Assembly (NCBI GenBank): GCA_027051315.1 | Contig: JALTZE010000225.1 | Coordinates: 1-10,920 of the forward strand | Source: Micavibrio sp. | Lineage (GTDB): Bacteria; Pseudomonadota; Alphaproteobacteria; Micavibrionales; Micavibrionaceae | DNA: 10,920 bases | Reading direction: 5' to 3' | In this document: positions 1-7,842 of the stretch, piece after piece | Position numbering within the stretch: the stretch's first letter is position 1 | Layout: every line of letters starts with the position of its first letter | The notes under the pieces: model-generated | What the model saw: the letters and a program-made list of their open reading frames with translations, nothing else | Database searches by the model: none | What the model was told of the DNA's origin: nothing | Position numbers and translations under genes: made by a program

Positions 1-44
1 ATTATTATGTTTCATAAATTTAGTAAAATTTAAAATATACAGTT

Positions 45-179
45 ATGAAAATATATAATAGTCAGTCAGGAAACGCTCTTTTTTATATTATGAAAATATA
101 TAATAGTCAGTCAGGAAACGCTCTTTTTTATATTATGAAAATATATAATAGTCAGTCAGGAAACGCTCTTTTTTATATT
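45..179 (+). repeat. Three perfect tandem copies of a 45-bp unit (45-89, 90-134, 135-179)
   Basis: The same 45 bases occur three times head to tail without a mismatch. Each copy begins with ATG and encodes the 15 residues MKIYNSQSGNALFYI, so the repeat is in frame and triplicates the start codon, the short charged leader and the beginning of the hydrophobic segment of the pilin-like gene. After the third copy the sequence changes and the hydrophobic segment continues (LIAIAMLAAL). Perfect identity at the DNA level points to a very recent expansion by slippage or unequal recombination, or to an assembly artefact. Confidence 0.95.
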
Positions 180-872
180 CTGATAGCAATAGCAATGCTA
201 GCAGCATTGTCCTATGCAATTTCAGGTTCAATGCGAACAGGCTCATTAGGACTATCAAAAGAACAATCCAATATCGCCGCAAATGAAATCATGGCATATG
301 GTAATGCATTATCAAACGCCATGCAAAATCTTACCCTCATAGAAGGATGTGATATTACAGAAATATCATTCGAACATAATGCAGACAGTGCATATAATAA
401 CGCTTCATCACCAACGGGAGAAGAATGCCATATATTCAAAGAAAATGGCGCAGCTCTATCCGTTGCAAAACCACCAGAAAATGCAAATGACGGCAGCGCA
501 TATATATATTCAAGTATTTTTGTGCATGCACTTGGCAATGGCTATGACAATGACCAATGTTCAACATCAGATTGCGCCGAAATTGTTTTATTTCTTAAAA
601 ATTTGAATAAATCTGTATGTGATGCTATAAATTCGAAGCTAGGAATTGAAACTTCTTCAGGTGCAATCCCAACAGATACAGGGGACGCAGCTATGACAAA
701 ATATGATGGTACTTTAGCAAATGGTTGTGGCTCGGGCTCTTGTTCAAACTGGTTAGGAGATAGCTCCACAACAGAAAAAGTTTTATTCGGAAAACCATCG
801 GGATGCTTCGAAGGAGGTGGAAATCCACCAAACGGAACTTACCATTATTATCACGCCATATACATACAATAG
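45..872 (+). CDS. Pilin-like (type IV prepilin-type N-terminus) membrane-anchored protein with triplicated N-terminus
   Basis: The frame encodes 275 residues from the first ATG. The ATG of the third repeat copy (position 135) would give a 245-residue protein with the expected layout: a 9-residue leader with one Lys, a Gly followed by NALFYI, then about 20 hydrophobic residues, then a soluble domain. This resembles a type IV pilin or pseudopilin N-terminus cut after Gly by a prepilin peptidase, but the position-5 Glu usual in pilins is a Tyr here, so processing is uncertain. The soluble part holds eight cysteines, an even number that suits disulfides outside the cytoplasm, and is rich in Gly, Ser and Asn near its C-terminus. 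No clear ribosome binding site precedes any of the three ATGs. The gene ends 8 bp before ilvB, and the ilvB ribosome binding site overlaps its stop codon, so the two are probably co-transcribed. The head domain is not recognised. The native start is probably 135, with 45 and 90 created by the repeat. Confidence 0.7.
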   Translation: MKIYNSQSGNALFYIMKIYNSQSGNALFYIMKIYNSQSGNALFYILIAIAMLAALSYAISGSMRTGSLGLSKEQSNIAANEIMAYGNALSNAMQNLTLIEGCDITEISFEHNADSAYNNASSPTGEECHIFKENGAALSVAKPPENANDGSAYIYSSIFVHALGNGYDNDQCSTSDCAEIVLFLKNLNKSVCDAINSKLGIETSSGAIPTDTGDAAMTKYDGTLANGCGSGSCSNWLGDSSTTEKVLFGKPSGCFEGGGNPPNGTYHYYHAIYIQ

Positions 873-876
873 AGGA
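871..876 (+). promoter_or_regulatory. Ribosome binding site that fixes the ilvB start
   Basis: AGAGGA lies 4 bases before the ATG at 881. It overlaps the TAG stop (870-872) of the upstream pilin-like gene, which suggests translational coupling. The open frame reaches back to 803 inside the upstream gene, but that earlier ATG has no such site and would add 26 basic residues unlike the family. Confidence 0.75.
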
Positions 877-880
877 ATAT

Positions 881-2698
881 ATGAGTACAAATACATCTAT
901 AATAGAAAAACAAGAAAAAGAAGAACAAAAAACTAACAATATGATAATGAGCGGTGCTGATATGGTTATTCAGGCACTTCTTGATAATGGCATAGATACA
1001 ATTTTTGGCTATCCAGGTGGCGCAGTTTTACCCATTTACGATGCTATATTCCAAAGTGGAAAAATAAAACATATCTTGGTAAGACATGAACAAGCAGCCC
1101 TACATGCTGCCGAAGGATATGCAAGGTCCACTGGCAAAGTTGGCGCTGCTCTTGTAACATCTGGTCCAGGCGCAACAAATGCTGTAACAGGTCTTACAGA
1201 CGCTCTTCTTGATTCTGTGCCTATTATTTGTATTTCAGGACAGGTTCCAACATTTCTAATCGGTAATGATGCTTTCCAAGAAGCAGATACAACAGGCATA
1301 ACAAGACCATGTACAAAACATAATTATTTGGTAAAGAAGATAGATAAATTAGCAGAAACAATTCATGAAGCTTTCCACGTCGCTAAAACAGGCCGACCAG
1401 GACCAGTAATCATAGATTTACCAAAAGATATTCAATTTGCCGAAGGCACATATAAACGCCCTGACGAAATAAAATATGACAAATACCAACCTCAAATAAA
1501 GCCCCAAGAATCACAAATAGAAAAAGCAATAAATCTTATAATATCAGCAAAAAAACCCGTATTTTATACTGGTGGAGGAGTTATAAATTCAGGAAAAGAA
1601 GCTTGTGATTTGATGACAGAATTCGTCAGAGAAACAGGTTTTCCCATTACCAGCACGTTAATGGGGCTTGGCTCATATCCTGCAAATGATAAACAATGGC
1701 TTGGCATGTTAGGTATGCACGGAACATATGAAGCAAATATGACAATGCATGATTGCGATGTCATGATATGTATAGGAGCAAGATTTGATGACAGAGTAAC
1801 AGGACGCACCGATGCCTTTGCTCCATTTTCAAAAAAAATCCATATAGATATTGACCCTTCATCAATCAATAAAAATATACATGTAGATGTTCCAATAGTT
1901 TCAGATGCAGAACTTGCCATCAAAGCTTTGATGGAAGCATGGAAAAAACATGGCGGAAATAAAAACAAAACAGAACTTGAAAATTGGTGGAAATTAATTG
2001 AAAGCTGGAGAAACGTAAAATGCCTCTCATATAAAAATTCAGAAGAAGAAATAAAACCTCAATACGCTCTTGAAAGACTACGTGAAGCAATAAAAGGACG
2101 TGATGATGTTTTTGTAACAACAGAAGTAGGACAACATCAAATGTGGGCGGCACAATTTCTGCCATTTAATAAACCAAATCACTGGATGACTTCTGGCGGA
2201 CTTGGAACAATGGGATATGGTCTTCCCTCTGCTATTGGTGTACAAACCGCCCACCCTGATGCGTTGGTAATAGATATATCAGGAGAAGCATCTTTCCAAA
2301 TGAATATGCAAGAGCTGGGAACAGCCATACAATATAAATTACCTGTTAAAATATTTATATTAAATAATCAATGGATGGGTATGGTAAGACAATGGCAGGA
2401 ACTCTTACACGGTGAAAGATATTCCGAAACATATTCGAATGCTTTACCCGATTTTGTAAAACTCGCAAATGCATACGGAGGAAAAGGAATAGTTATCGAA
2501 AAACCATCACAGCTCGATGAAAAAATCAAAGAGATGATTGAATCTGATGTAATGACAATAGTAGATGTCAGAGTTAGCAAAAATGAAAACTGCTTCCCTA
2601 TGATTCCCTCAGGAAAAGCTCATAATGATATGCTTTTATCACCAAGTGCAGAAGAAATTAAAAATGCCATAGGGGCAGCAGGAAAAAAATTAGTATAA
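881..2698 (+). CDS. ilvB: Acetolactate synthase (acetohydroxyacid synthase) large catalytic subunit
   Basis: This enzyme joins two pyruvates into 2-acetolactate, or pyruvate with 2-oxobutyrate into acetohydroxybutyrate, the first common step of valine, leucine and isoleucine synthesis in the cytoplasm. The 605-residue product has the three-domain plan of ThDP enzymes. The N-terminal pyrimidine-binding domain carries FGYPGGAVLP and the catalytic Glu (E70 in RHEQAALHAAEGYAR). A central domain includes GARFDDRVTGR, typical of FAD-containing AHAS. The C-terminal ThDP/Mg domain has GEASFQMN...NNQWMGMVRQWQELL. Length is close to the usual 560-600, with about 20 extra charged residues at the N-terminus. 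The first Mg ligand of the GDG-type motif, normally Asp, is Glu here (E469), with the second ligand Asn (N496) at the expected 27-residue spacing. ilvN follows 16 bp downstream, so the two subunits are almost certainly made together. Confidence 0.97.
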   Translation: MSTNTSIIEKQEKEEQKTNNMIMSGADMVIQALLDNGIDTIFGYPGGAVLPIYDAIFQSGKIKHILVRHEQAALHAAEGYARSTGKVGAALVTSGPGATNAVTGLTDALLDSVPIICISGQVPTFLIGNDAFQEADTTGITRPCTKHNYLVKKIDKLAETIHEAFHVAKTGRPGPVIIDLPKDIQFAEGTYKRPDEIKYDKYQPQIKPQESQIEKAINLIISAKKPVFYTGGGVINSGKEACDLMTEFVRETGFPITSTLMGLGSYPANDKQWLGMLGMHGTYEANMTMHDCDVMICIGARFDDRVTGRTDAFAPFSKKIHIDIDPSSINKNIHVDVPIVSDAELAIKALMEAWKKHGGNKNKTELENWWKLIESWRNVKCLSYKNSEEEIKPQYALERLREAIKGRDDVFVTTEVGQHQMWAAQFLPFNKPNHWMTSGGLGTMGYGLPSAIGVQTAHPDALVIDISGEASFQMNMQELGTAIQYKLPVKIFILNNQWMGMVRQWQELLHGERYSETYSNALPDFVKLANAYGGKGIVIEKPSQLDEKIKEMIESDVMTIVDVRVSKNENCFPMIPSGKAHNDMLLSPSAEEIKNAIGAAGKKLV

Positions 2699-2714
2699 AA
2701 AAGAGGGATATAAA

Positions 2715-3263
2715 ATGAATACAGAAGCTACACAAAGCGTATATGGCGAACAAATATACAAAGAAAGTAAAGACTCTCACACATTATCAATATTAGTAGA
2801 TAATGAACCAGGTGTCTTGGCAAAAGTAATCGGGTTATTTTCAGGAAGAGGTTATAATATTGAAAGCCTCACAGTAGCAGAAACAGACCACGATAAAAAC
2901 CTGTCCCGTATAACTATCGTATGTACAGGTACTCCTATGGTAGTTGAACAAATCAAAAACCAATTAGGGCGTATAATACCTGTACACAAAGTTTCTGATT
3001 TGACAATAAAAGGACCTCATGTCGAACGTGAACTAGCACTGGTAAAAGTAGCAGGACGCAATGAAGATAGAATAGAAGCAATTAGAACAGCAGAAATATT
3101 CCGTGCAGGCGTCGTTGACAGCACAACAGACTCTTTTACATTCGAAATAACAGGACGCTCAGATAAAATTGACGCTTTTATAAAACTTATGCTTCCTCTA
3201 GGATTAGTTGAAATAAGCCGTACTGGAGTAGCAGCCTTATCCAGAGGAAAAGAAAAATCATAA
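2715..3263 (+). CDS. ilvN: Acetolactate synthase small regulatory subunit
   Basis: The small subunit binds the large subunit, raises its activity and confers feedback inhibition by valine-type end products. The 182-residue product has an ACT domain at about residues 22-95, beginning HTLSILVDNEPGVLAKVIGLF and containing SGRGYNIESLTV, the signature of IlvN/IlvH. A second ACT-like C-terminal domain follows (RELALVKV, then IFRAGVVD and FEITGRSDKIDAFI). About 20 residues precede the first ACT domain, slightly more than in short homologues. An AGAGGG ribosome binding site sits 7 bases before the ATG. It lies 16 bp after ilvB and 89 bp before ilvC in the same direction. Confidence 0.96.
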   Translation: MNTEATQSVYGEQIYKESKDSHTLSILVDNEPGVLAKVIGLFSGRGYNIESLTVAETDHDKNLSRITIVCTGTPMVVEQIKNQLGRIIPVHKVSDLTIKGPHVERELALVKVAGRNEDRIEAIRTAEIFRAGVVDSTTDSFTFEITGRSDKIDAFIKLMLPLGLVEISRTGVAALSRGKEKS

Positions 3264-3293
3264 TGATATAGAAAACATATCTCTTGATTCTAT

Positions 3294-3307
3294 AGCAAAA
3301 TTTTGCT
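3294..3307. other. 14-bp perfect palindrome between ilvN and ilvC
   Basis: AGCAAAATTTTGCT is a perfect palindrome in the 89-bp gap before ilvC. It overlaps by one base the right arm of a looser 7-bp inverted repeat (TATAGAA at 3267-3273 with TTCTATA at 3288-3294). It could be an operator, a weak RNA hairpin that adjusts ilvC expression, or chance in AT-rich DNA. It lacks the T-run of a terminator. Confidence 0.35.
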
Positions 3308-3349
3308 GTTCTGTTTAACTATAAATTTAATAAAATATCAAAGGGCTAA

Positions 3350-4372
<1,023 letters not shown>

Positions 4373-4396
4373 GATTCTATCCGTAATATAAAAATA

Positions 4397-4432
4397 AAAA
4401 ACTCCGTAAATATAACGTTACGGAGTTTTTTA
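4397..4432. terminator. Strong bidirectional rho-independent terminator
   Basis: A 13-bp perfect stem pairs 4397-4409 (AAAAACTCCGTAA) with 4418-4430 (TTACGGAGTTTTT) around an 8-base loop. The stem has a run of A on its left and T on its right, so it can end transcription from either side. It follows ilvC on the + strand and the convergent secreted-protein gene that ends at 4453 on the - strand. Confidence 0.92.
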
Positions 4433-4452
4433 ATATCTCAAACTAAAATTTA

Positions 4453-4956
4453 TTAATTAAACTGTAAACCATATTTACTATTATAAACTCCTATGATTTC
4501 TTTCGTATGCCAGTCCTGTAATTTAAAAAACATATCTACGCCCTTTTGACCATGAATAAATTCTAAATATTTGGCAACACGATTCTGGTCTATTGCAGAA
4601 AGATGATAAAATCCAGGACCTACCTGTAATATAGCCACATCATCATCGCTATATTGCCTTGTAATAATTCCAGATTCATAAAAATTCTCTACAACTTTTT
4701 TAGGGTCATCATATTGATGTGCCCATACATCAGGCGACCAATTATCATCTTTTAAATTAGCAAGATGAACTTCTTTCCCCGTATTAACATAGGGAACAAA
4801 ATCACTATTCCTTGAATGGTAATATTTATACATACCGCTAAACCAGCTATTCCACCCAATAGGCCAGTTTTTTGGCTCTGCCTGTGCCTGAGAAACAGCC
4901 CCAATAAGCAATATAACAACTGCCAATATAGAAGAAATCTTAACCAACCTGACCAT
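4453..4956 (-). CDS. Secreted (periplasmic) protein of unknown function
   Basis: I do not recognise the family. The 167-residue product starts with a clear Sec signal peptide: MVRLVK, a hydrophobic core of about 15 residues (ISSILAVVILLIGAV), then SQAQA with predicted cleavage after residue 26. The mature part of about 141 residues has six tryptophans, many tyrosines and acidic residues, no cysteine and no further membrane segment. It starts EPKNWPIGWNSW and ends in short strand-like segments, so a small soluble periplasmic domain is likely. An AAAGG ribosome binding site lies a few bases before the ATG. It shares the ilvC terminator downstream and is divergent from the FlgC-like gene, with a 98-bp region between them. 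Codon use matches the other - strand genes, so it looks native. Confidence 0.75.
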   Translation of the reverse strand: MVRLVKISSILAVVILLIGAVSQAQAEPKNWPIGWNSWFSGMYKYYHSRNSDFVPYVNTGKEVHLANLKDDNWSPDVWAHQYDDPKKVVENFYESGIITRQYSDDDVAILQVGPGFYHLSAIDQNRVAKYLEFIHGQKGVDMFFKLQDWHTKEIIGVYNSKYGLQFN

Positions 4957-5054
4957 TTTCTAACCTTTCTATAGAATATAAATCTGCGTAAATTGTGAAT
5001 CATATTTAAAAATTATTCAACAATTATTAATTATATTATGTTACCATACAATTA

Positions 5055-5456
5055 ATGATGAAAGCGATAAACACAGCATTAACGGGATTATCAGCGGCTT
5101 CCAAAAGCATAGAAGCAGGAGCTAATAACATCGCCAACATAAGCTCAGCAGGCTCTCTTACCCCTGAAAGTAATAATCAACCCTACAATACTCAAATTGT
5201 AACAAAACAGGCAAATAAAGCTGGTGGGGTTAGCGCAAATATAACAACAAAAAATCCTGCTTTTATCCCTGCATATTCACCAGATTCTCCATTTGCCGAT
5301 GAAAATGGTAATATAGGCGTTCCAAATACTGATTTAGCAGAAGAAGCAATAAAAATAAAACTTGCTGAACTTTCATATAAAGCAAATCTAAGCGTAATAA
5401 AAACAGCAACAGAATTACAAGAAGAGCTCTTAAAAAGCGTAGATAAAAAAGCCTAG
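5055..5456 (+). CDS. FlgC-like flagellar basal-body rod-family protein, stand-alone
   Basis: The 133-residue product is close in length to FlgC, a proximal rod protein of the flagellar basal body. The N-terminal part [20 protein letters not shown] followed by NIAN matches the conserved N-terminal helix of rod, hook and hook-associated proteins. The middle has QPYNTQIV and GGVSANI, then [20 protein letters not shown] leading to VPNTDL, as in FlgC. The C-terminal helix ([21 protein letters not shown]) matches the rod-family C-terminal domain with its usual Y-x-AN core. No signal peptide is present, as expected for substrates of the flagellar export apparatus. No other flagellar gene is in the window. 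Two ATGs stand together (5055 and 5058) and neither has a strong ribosome binding site. Its last 4 bases overlap the end of panD. It could be a true FlgC or a diverged paralogue. Confidence 0.8.
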   Translation: MMKAINTALTGLSAASKSIEAGANNIANISSAGSLTPESNNQPYNTQIVTKQANKAGGVSANITTKNPAFIPAYSPDSPFADENGNIGVPNTDLAEEAIKIKLAELSYKANLSVIKTATELQEELLKSVDKKA

Positions 5457-5812
5457 CTTTCTTTAATCTTGTTATTATCGTCCATCAAAAGAACTTTAGG
5501 AACATGTCGCCTTGCTTCATCTTCATCCATCTGACAATAACAGCAAATAATAATAAGGTCACCAGTTTGTACAAGCCTAGCCGCTGCACCATTTACCCCG
5601 ATAATACCAGAACCTCTCTCACCCTCAATAGCATATGTAGTAAATCTCTGCCCATTATTGATATTAAGAACATCAACCTGTTCATTTAGCAATATACCTG
5701 CTTTATCCAATAAATCTCTATCCACTGTAATAGAGCCCTCATAATGCATATCTGATTGCGTTATCGTTGCCCTGTGTATTTTGCTTTTAAGCATTGTAAG
5801 AATTTTTGACAT
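5453..5812 (-). CDS. panD: Aspartate 1-decarboxylase proenzyme
   Basis: PanD decarboxylates L-aspartate to beta-alanine, the amine half of pantothenate and hence CoA. The 119-residue proenzyme is of usual length (about 115-130). It cuts itself to form a pyruvoyl group: the site is G26-S27 in [10 protein letters not shown]. The E. coli active-site residues are all found shifted by two: Lys11 (E. coli K9), Arg56 (R54), Thr59 (T57) and Tyr60 (Y58) in [16 protein letters not shown]. The conserved [18 protein letters not shown] follows. AAGG lies a few bases before the ATG. The gene stands alone and ends convergently with the FlgC-like gene, with the two TAG stops sharing CTAG. panB and panC are not in the window. 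The 148 bp between its start and cbpM could hold its own promoter or allow read-through from the stress cluster. Confidence 0.96.
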   Translation of the reverse strand: MSKILTMLKSKIHRATITQSDMHYEGSITVDRDLLDKAGILLNEQVDVLNINNGQRFTTYAIEGERGSGIIGVNGAAARLVQTGDLIIICCYCQMDEDEARRHVPKVLLMDDNNKIKES

Positions 5813-5960
5813 TTAACCTTAAACCCTATTCTATCAAAATATCCCGCCATTTTATTCAGGAATTGAAAAATAATAAAATCTTTATACATATAATAACCCT
5901 AAATTTCCAAAGGATAATATAAATCCCTACCCAGAAATATCAAATATTTTCTATATATAA

Positions 5961-6290
5961 CTAATTCCCATTTCCCCCAAGTGCATCAATAATTTCATTA
6001 TATACATTATCTGGTTGTTTCTCTATCGCCTCTGTAAGCTTTTTAAATTCTAATCGACTTTTATAAAGCTTATCCATAAGAGAAAGAATAAGGTCAACCG
6101 CATCAATTTCAAACTTCATATCAATATGCAAATCACAAATTAACCTAATTCGCGCCATATCCATATCATCAAAAACATAATCAATCTCATCTCTTACAGG
6201 ACGCACCCAACCACGTGCAATAAAATCTTCTAAAATCGCATGGTCTATAAGATAATCAATCTCTTTTAAAGCTTCATCAATTCGTCTCAT
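5961..6290 (-). CDS. cbpM: CbpM-type chaperone modulator (MerR-like HTH)
   Basis: The 109-residue product fits CbpM, a small MerR-related helical protein that in E. coli binds the J-domain of CbpA and blocks its co-chaperone and DNA-binding activity. Visible family features are the hydrophobic-basic turn FIARGWVRPV, the DDMDMARIRLICDLHIDM helix and a long C-terminal amphipathic helix (DAVDLILSLMDKLYKSRL). The assignment rests on these plus position: its ATG overlaps the TGA of the upstream DnaJ-like gene (ATGA, 4-bp overlap), the arrangement of cbpA-cbpM pairs. It ends the cluster. An AT-only hairpin lies just downstream but is too weak to call as a terminator. Confidence 0.82.
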   Translation of the reverse strand: MRRIDEALKEIDYLIDHAILEDFIARGWVRPVRDEIDYVFDDMDMARIRLICDLHIDMKFEIDAVDLILSLMDKLYKSRLEFKKLTEAIEKQPDNVYNEIIDALGGNGN

Positions 6291-7240
6291 GCACTTTTCT
6301 CTCTCTTTACTTTAACTTTACGCGGATTATAAGAATGTTTTTTAGCCCATTCTGTCATAAATTTTTCTAAATCCTCATCTATCTTATCCGGCATAACAAT
6401 TTGCACATCCACATAATGGTTTCCACCTTTAATCCCCTTACCTTTTAAGCGAAATCTTTTACCAGAATCTGTAGCCTTAGGAATTTTCACTTTGACAAAA
6501 CCATGTATAGTTTCAACCTCTATTGTGCTTCCTAAAATAGCCTCATTAATAGCAATAGGAATCTCCGTATAAATATCATTCCTCTTACGGGTAAATATTT
6601 TATCTGGTTTAATATGAATTTCAATATAAGCATCACCCTGATGACCATCAGGAAATTCTCTCCCTTTATTTTTAAGGCGTAATTTTTGACCATCTTTTAC
6701 TCCCTCAGGAATAATTATTTTAAGTTTTTTCCCATCTGGCATGGTAATCTGCTTTTCAGCACCAAGAGCAGCCTCCATAAAATCAACATCTAAACGATAA
6801 TGCACGTCCAAACTTTGTTGTTGCTTGAATATATCATCAAAACCACCTCCATATGTTTTCCTTCCAAACATTGAACCTAAAATATCCTCAATATCTTCTG
6901 GATTTATATTATTACCATATGCAGAATAACGTGTTCCTTGCGGACTCTCAGCAAAATCGCGATAATATTGCCTTTCTTTACCATATGCTTCCTGTGCACC
7001 TTTTGACCATTGCGGTTGACCTTGCATATCAATCTCACCACGGTCAAAAGCAGCACGCCTATCTTTATCTTTCAAAAAATCATAAGCTGCAGAAATATCC
7101 TTAAACCGAACATCATCATCCTTATTATCTGGATTCAAATCAGGATGATATTTTTTTGCAAGCTTGCGATAAGCCGATTTGATTTCAGCATCAGAGGCAC
7201 TCTTATCAACACCTAATATATCATAAGGGTTTTTATCCAT
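6287..7240 (-). CDS. cbpA: CbpA-type DnaJ-family co-chaperone
   Basis: The 317-residue product is a J-domain protein of the DnaJ/CbpA type, a partner that stimulates DnaK ATP hydrolysis and, in E. coli CbpA, also binds curved DNA. The J-domain covers about residues 4-70 (YDILGVDKSASDAEIKSAYR) with the essential HPD at 32-34. A Gly-poor linker follows (about 71-135), then two beta-rich substrate-binding domains (about 143-300) with PDGKKLKIIIPEGVKDGQKLR-like motifs. There is no CXXCXGXG zinc finger, which separates it from true DnaJ and matches the length of CbpA. GGAAG precedes the ATG. It lies 20 bp after the SpoIIAA-like gene and overlaps cbpM by 4 bp. Confidence 0.93.
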   Translation of the reverse strand: MDKNPYDILGVDKSASDAEIKSAYRKLAKKYHPDLNPDNKDDDVRFKDISAAYDFLKDKDRRAAFDRGEIDMQGQPQWSKGAQEAYGKERQYYRDFAESPQGTRYSAYGNNINPEDIEDILGSMFGRKTYGGGFDDIFKQQQSLDVHYRLDVDFMEAALGAEKQITMPDGKKLKIIIPEGVKDGQKLRLKNKGREFPDGHQGDAYIEIHIKPDKIFTRKRNDIYTEIPIAINEAILGSTIEVETIHGFVKVKIPKATDSGKRFRLKGKGIKGGNHYVDVQIVMPDKIDEDLEKFMTEWAKKHSYNPRKVKVKREKSA

Positions 7241-7260
7241 TCTTTATTACTTCCACTAAT

Positions 7261-7659
7261 TTATACAACTTCTTTTTTATCATTTTCTTTAACCCAATTT
7301 TCCGCTCTTTCACGTGCAGATTTTTCATTAGAGTCAAAATAACGAACTTCCGCAGTAGTAAAAACTTTACAAAATACAGCTATACCTTTCTCCCAAGCCC
7401 TATCACCAATAATCGCCAATCTTCTAATATCGTTAAAGTGATGAATACCGAATTTTGTATCTTCCCACGCCGCACCTGCCGTCCAACCTTTAAAGTTATC
7501 AAGCTCAATTATCACATTTAATTTGCCATATTGTTCAATATGTTTTTCAATTTCAGGAACAAAAAAATCATAATCTTCTTTCTCCAATTTTCCTGTAATT
7601 CTTAAAAACACATATTTTTCTTGTTCAATCAATTCAATATTTTTAAATGTCAGTGCCAT
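7261..7659 (-). CDS. SpoIIAA-like (STAS-related) protein
   Basis: The 132-residue product matches the SpoIIAA-like family, small proteins with a STAS-type fold named after the anti-anti-sigma factor but without a proven common role. Family marks are LEKEDYDFFVPEIE near residue 25, IIELDNFKGWTAGAAWEDTK around 50-69, HHFNDIRRLAIIGDRAWEKG around 73-92, and the C-terminal FTTAEVRYFD. There is no kinase or sigma-factor gene nearby, so a partner-switching role is only a possibility. GGAAGGAA lies 9 bases before the ATG, one of the best ribosome binding sites in the window. It sits between the HdeD remnant (18 bp upstream) and cbpA (20 bp downstream), which implies co-expression with envelope and protein-folding stress functions. 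Confidence 0.88.
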   Translation of the reverse strand: MALTFKNIELIEQEKYVFLRITGKLEKEDYDFFVPEIEKHIEQYGKLNVIIELDNFKGWTAGAAWEDTKFGIHHFNDIRRLAIIGDRAWEKGIAVFCKVFTTAEVRYFDSNEKSARERAENWVKENDKKEVV

Positions 7660-7677
7660 TATATTATTCCTTCCATA

Positions 7678-7842
7678 TTAATTACATTCTTTGCCTGCTT
7701 TATATGCCAAAATCAATATCGATATGCCATAAGTGACCATATTAAAACCAATAATAACAGCCAAAATCAAAATAGTTGCTGCAGGAAAATATACCATTAC
7801 AAATAATGCTAATATTAAAGCAATAACACCACTAAACATCAT
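7678..7842 (-). CDS. C-terminal two-helix part of HdeD, separated by an in-frame stop
   Basis: This 54-codon frame follows directly and in the same reading frame after the TAG that ends the 128-residue HdeD part. It begins ATG ATG and encodes MMFSGVIALILALFVMVYFP, then PAATILILAVIIGFNMVTYG, ending with KAGKECN. The two hydrophobic segments match what is expected for the last helix pair of an HdeD-family protein, whose full length is about 180-190 residues. Together the two parts make 183 residues plus the stop. GGTGG lies about 8 bases before the first ATG, inside the end of the upstream part, so restart of translation is plausible. It may therefore be a separately made subunit or simply the dead tail of a pseudogene. 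Confidence 0.7.
   Translation of the reverse strand: MMFSGVIALILALFVMVYFPAATILILAVIIGFNMVTYGISILILAYKAGKECN

Noticed and set aside
1..44. Leader peptide, T-box or attenuator ahead of the ilv block
   Set aside because: Only 44 AT-rich bases precede the first ATG and they show no run of Ile, Leu or Val codons and no hairpin pair.
45..179. CRISPR-like or intergenic satellite repeat
   Set aside because: The copies abut with no spacers and are in frame with the downstream protein, so this is a coding tandem repeat.
803..880. Longer ilvB with start at 803
   Set aside because: It would overlap the upstream gene by 70 bases, lacks a ribosome binding site, and adds a basic stretch unlike the family. 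The ATG at 881 has AGAGGA before it.
5935..5949. Terminator after cbpM
   Set aside because: AAATAT/ATATTT forms only a 6-bp all-AT stem, too weak to support a call in DNA this AT-rich.
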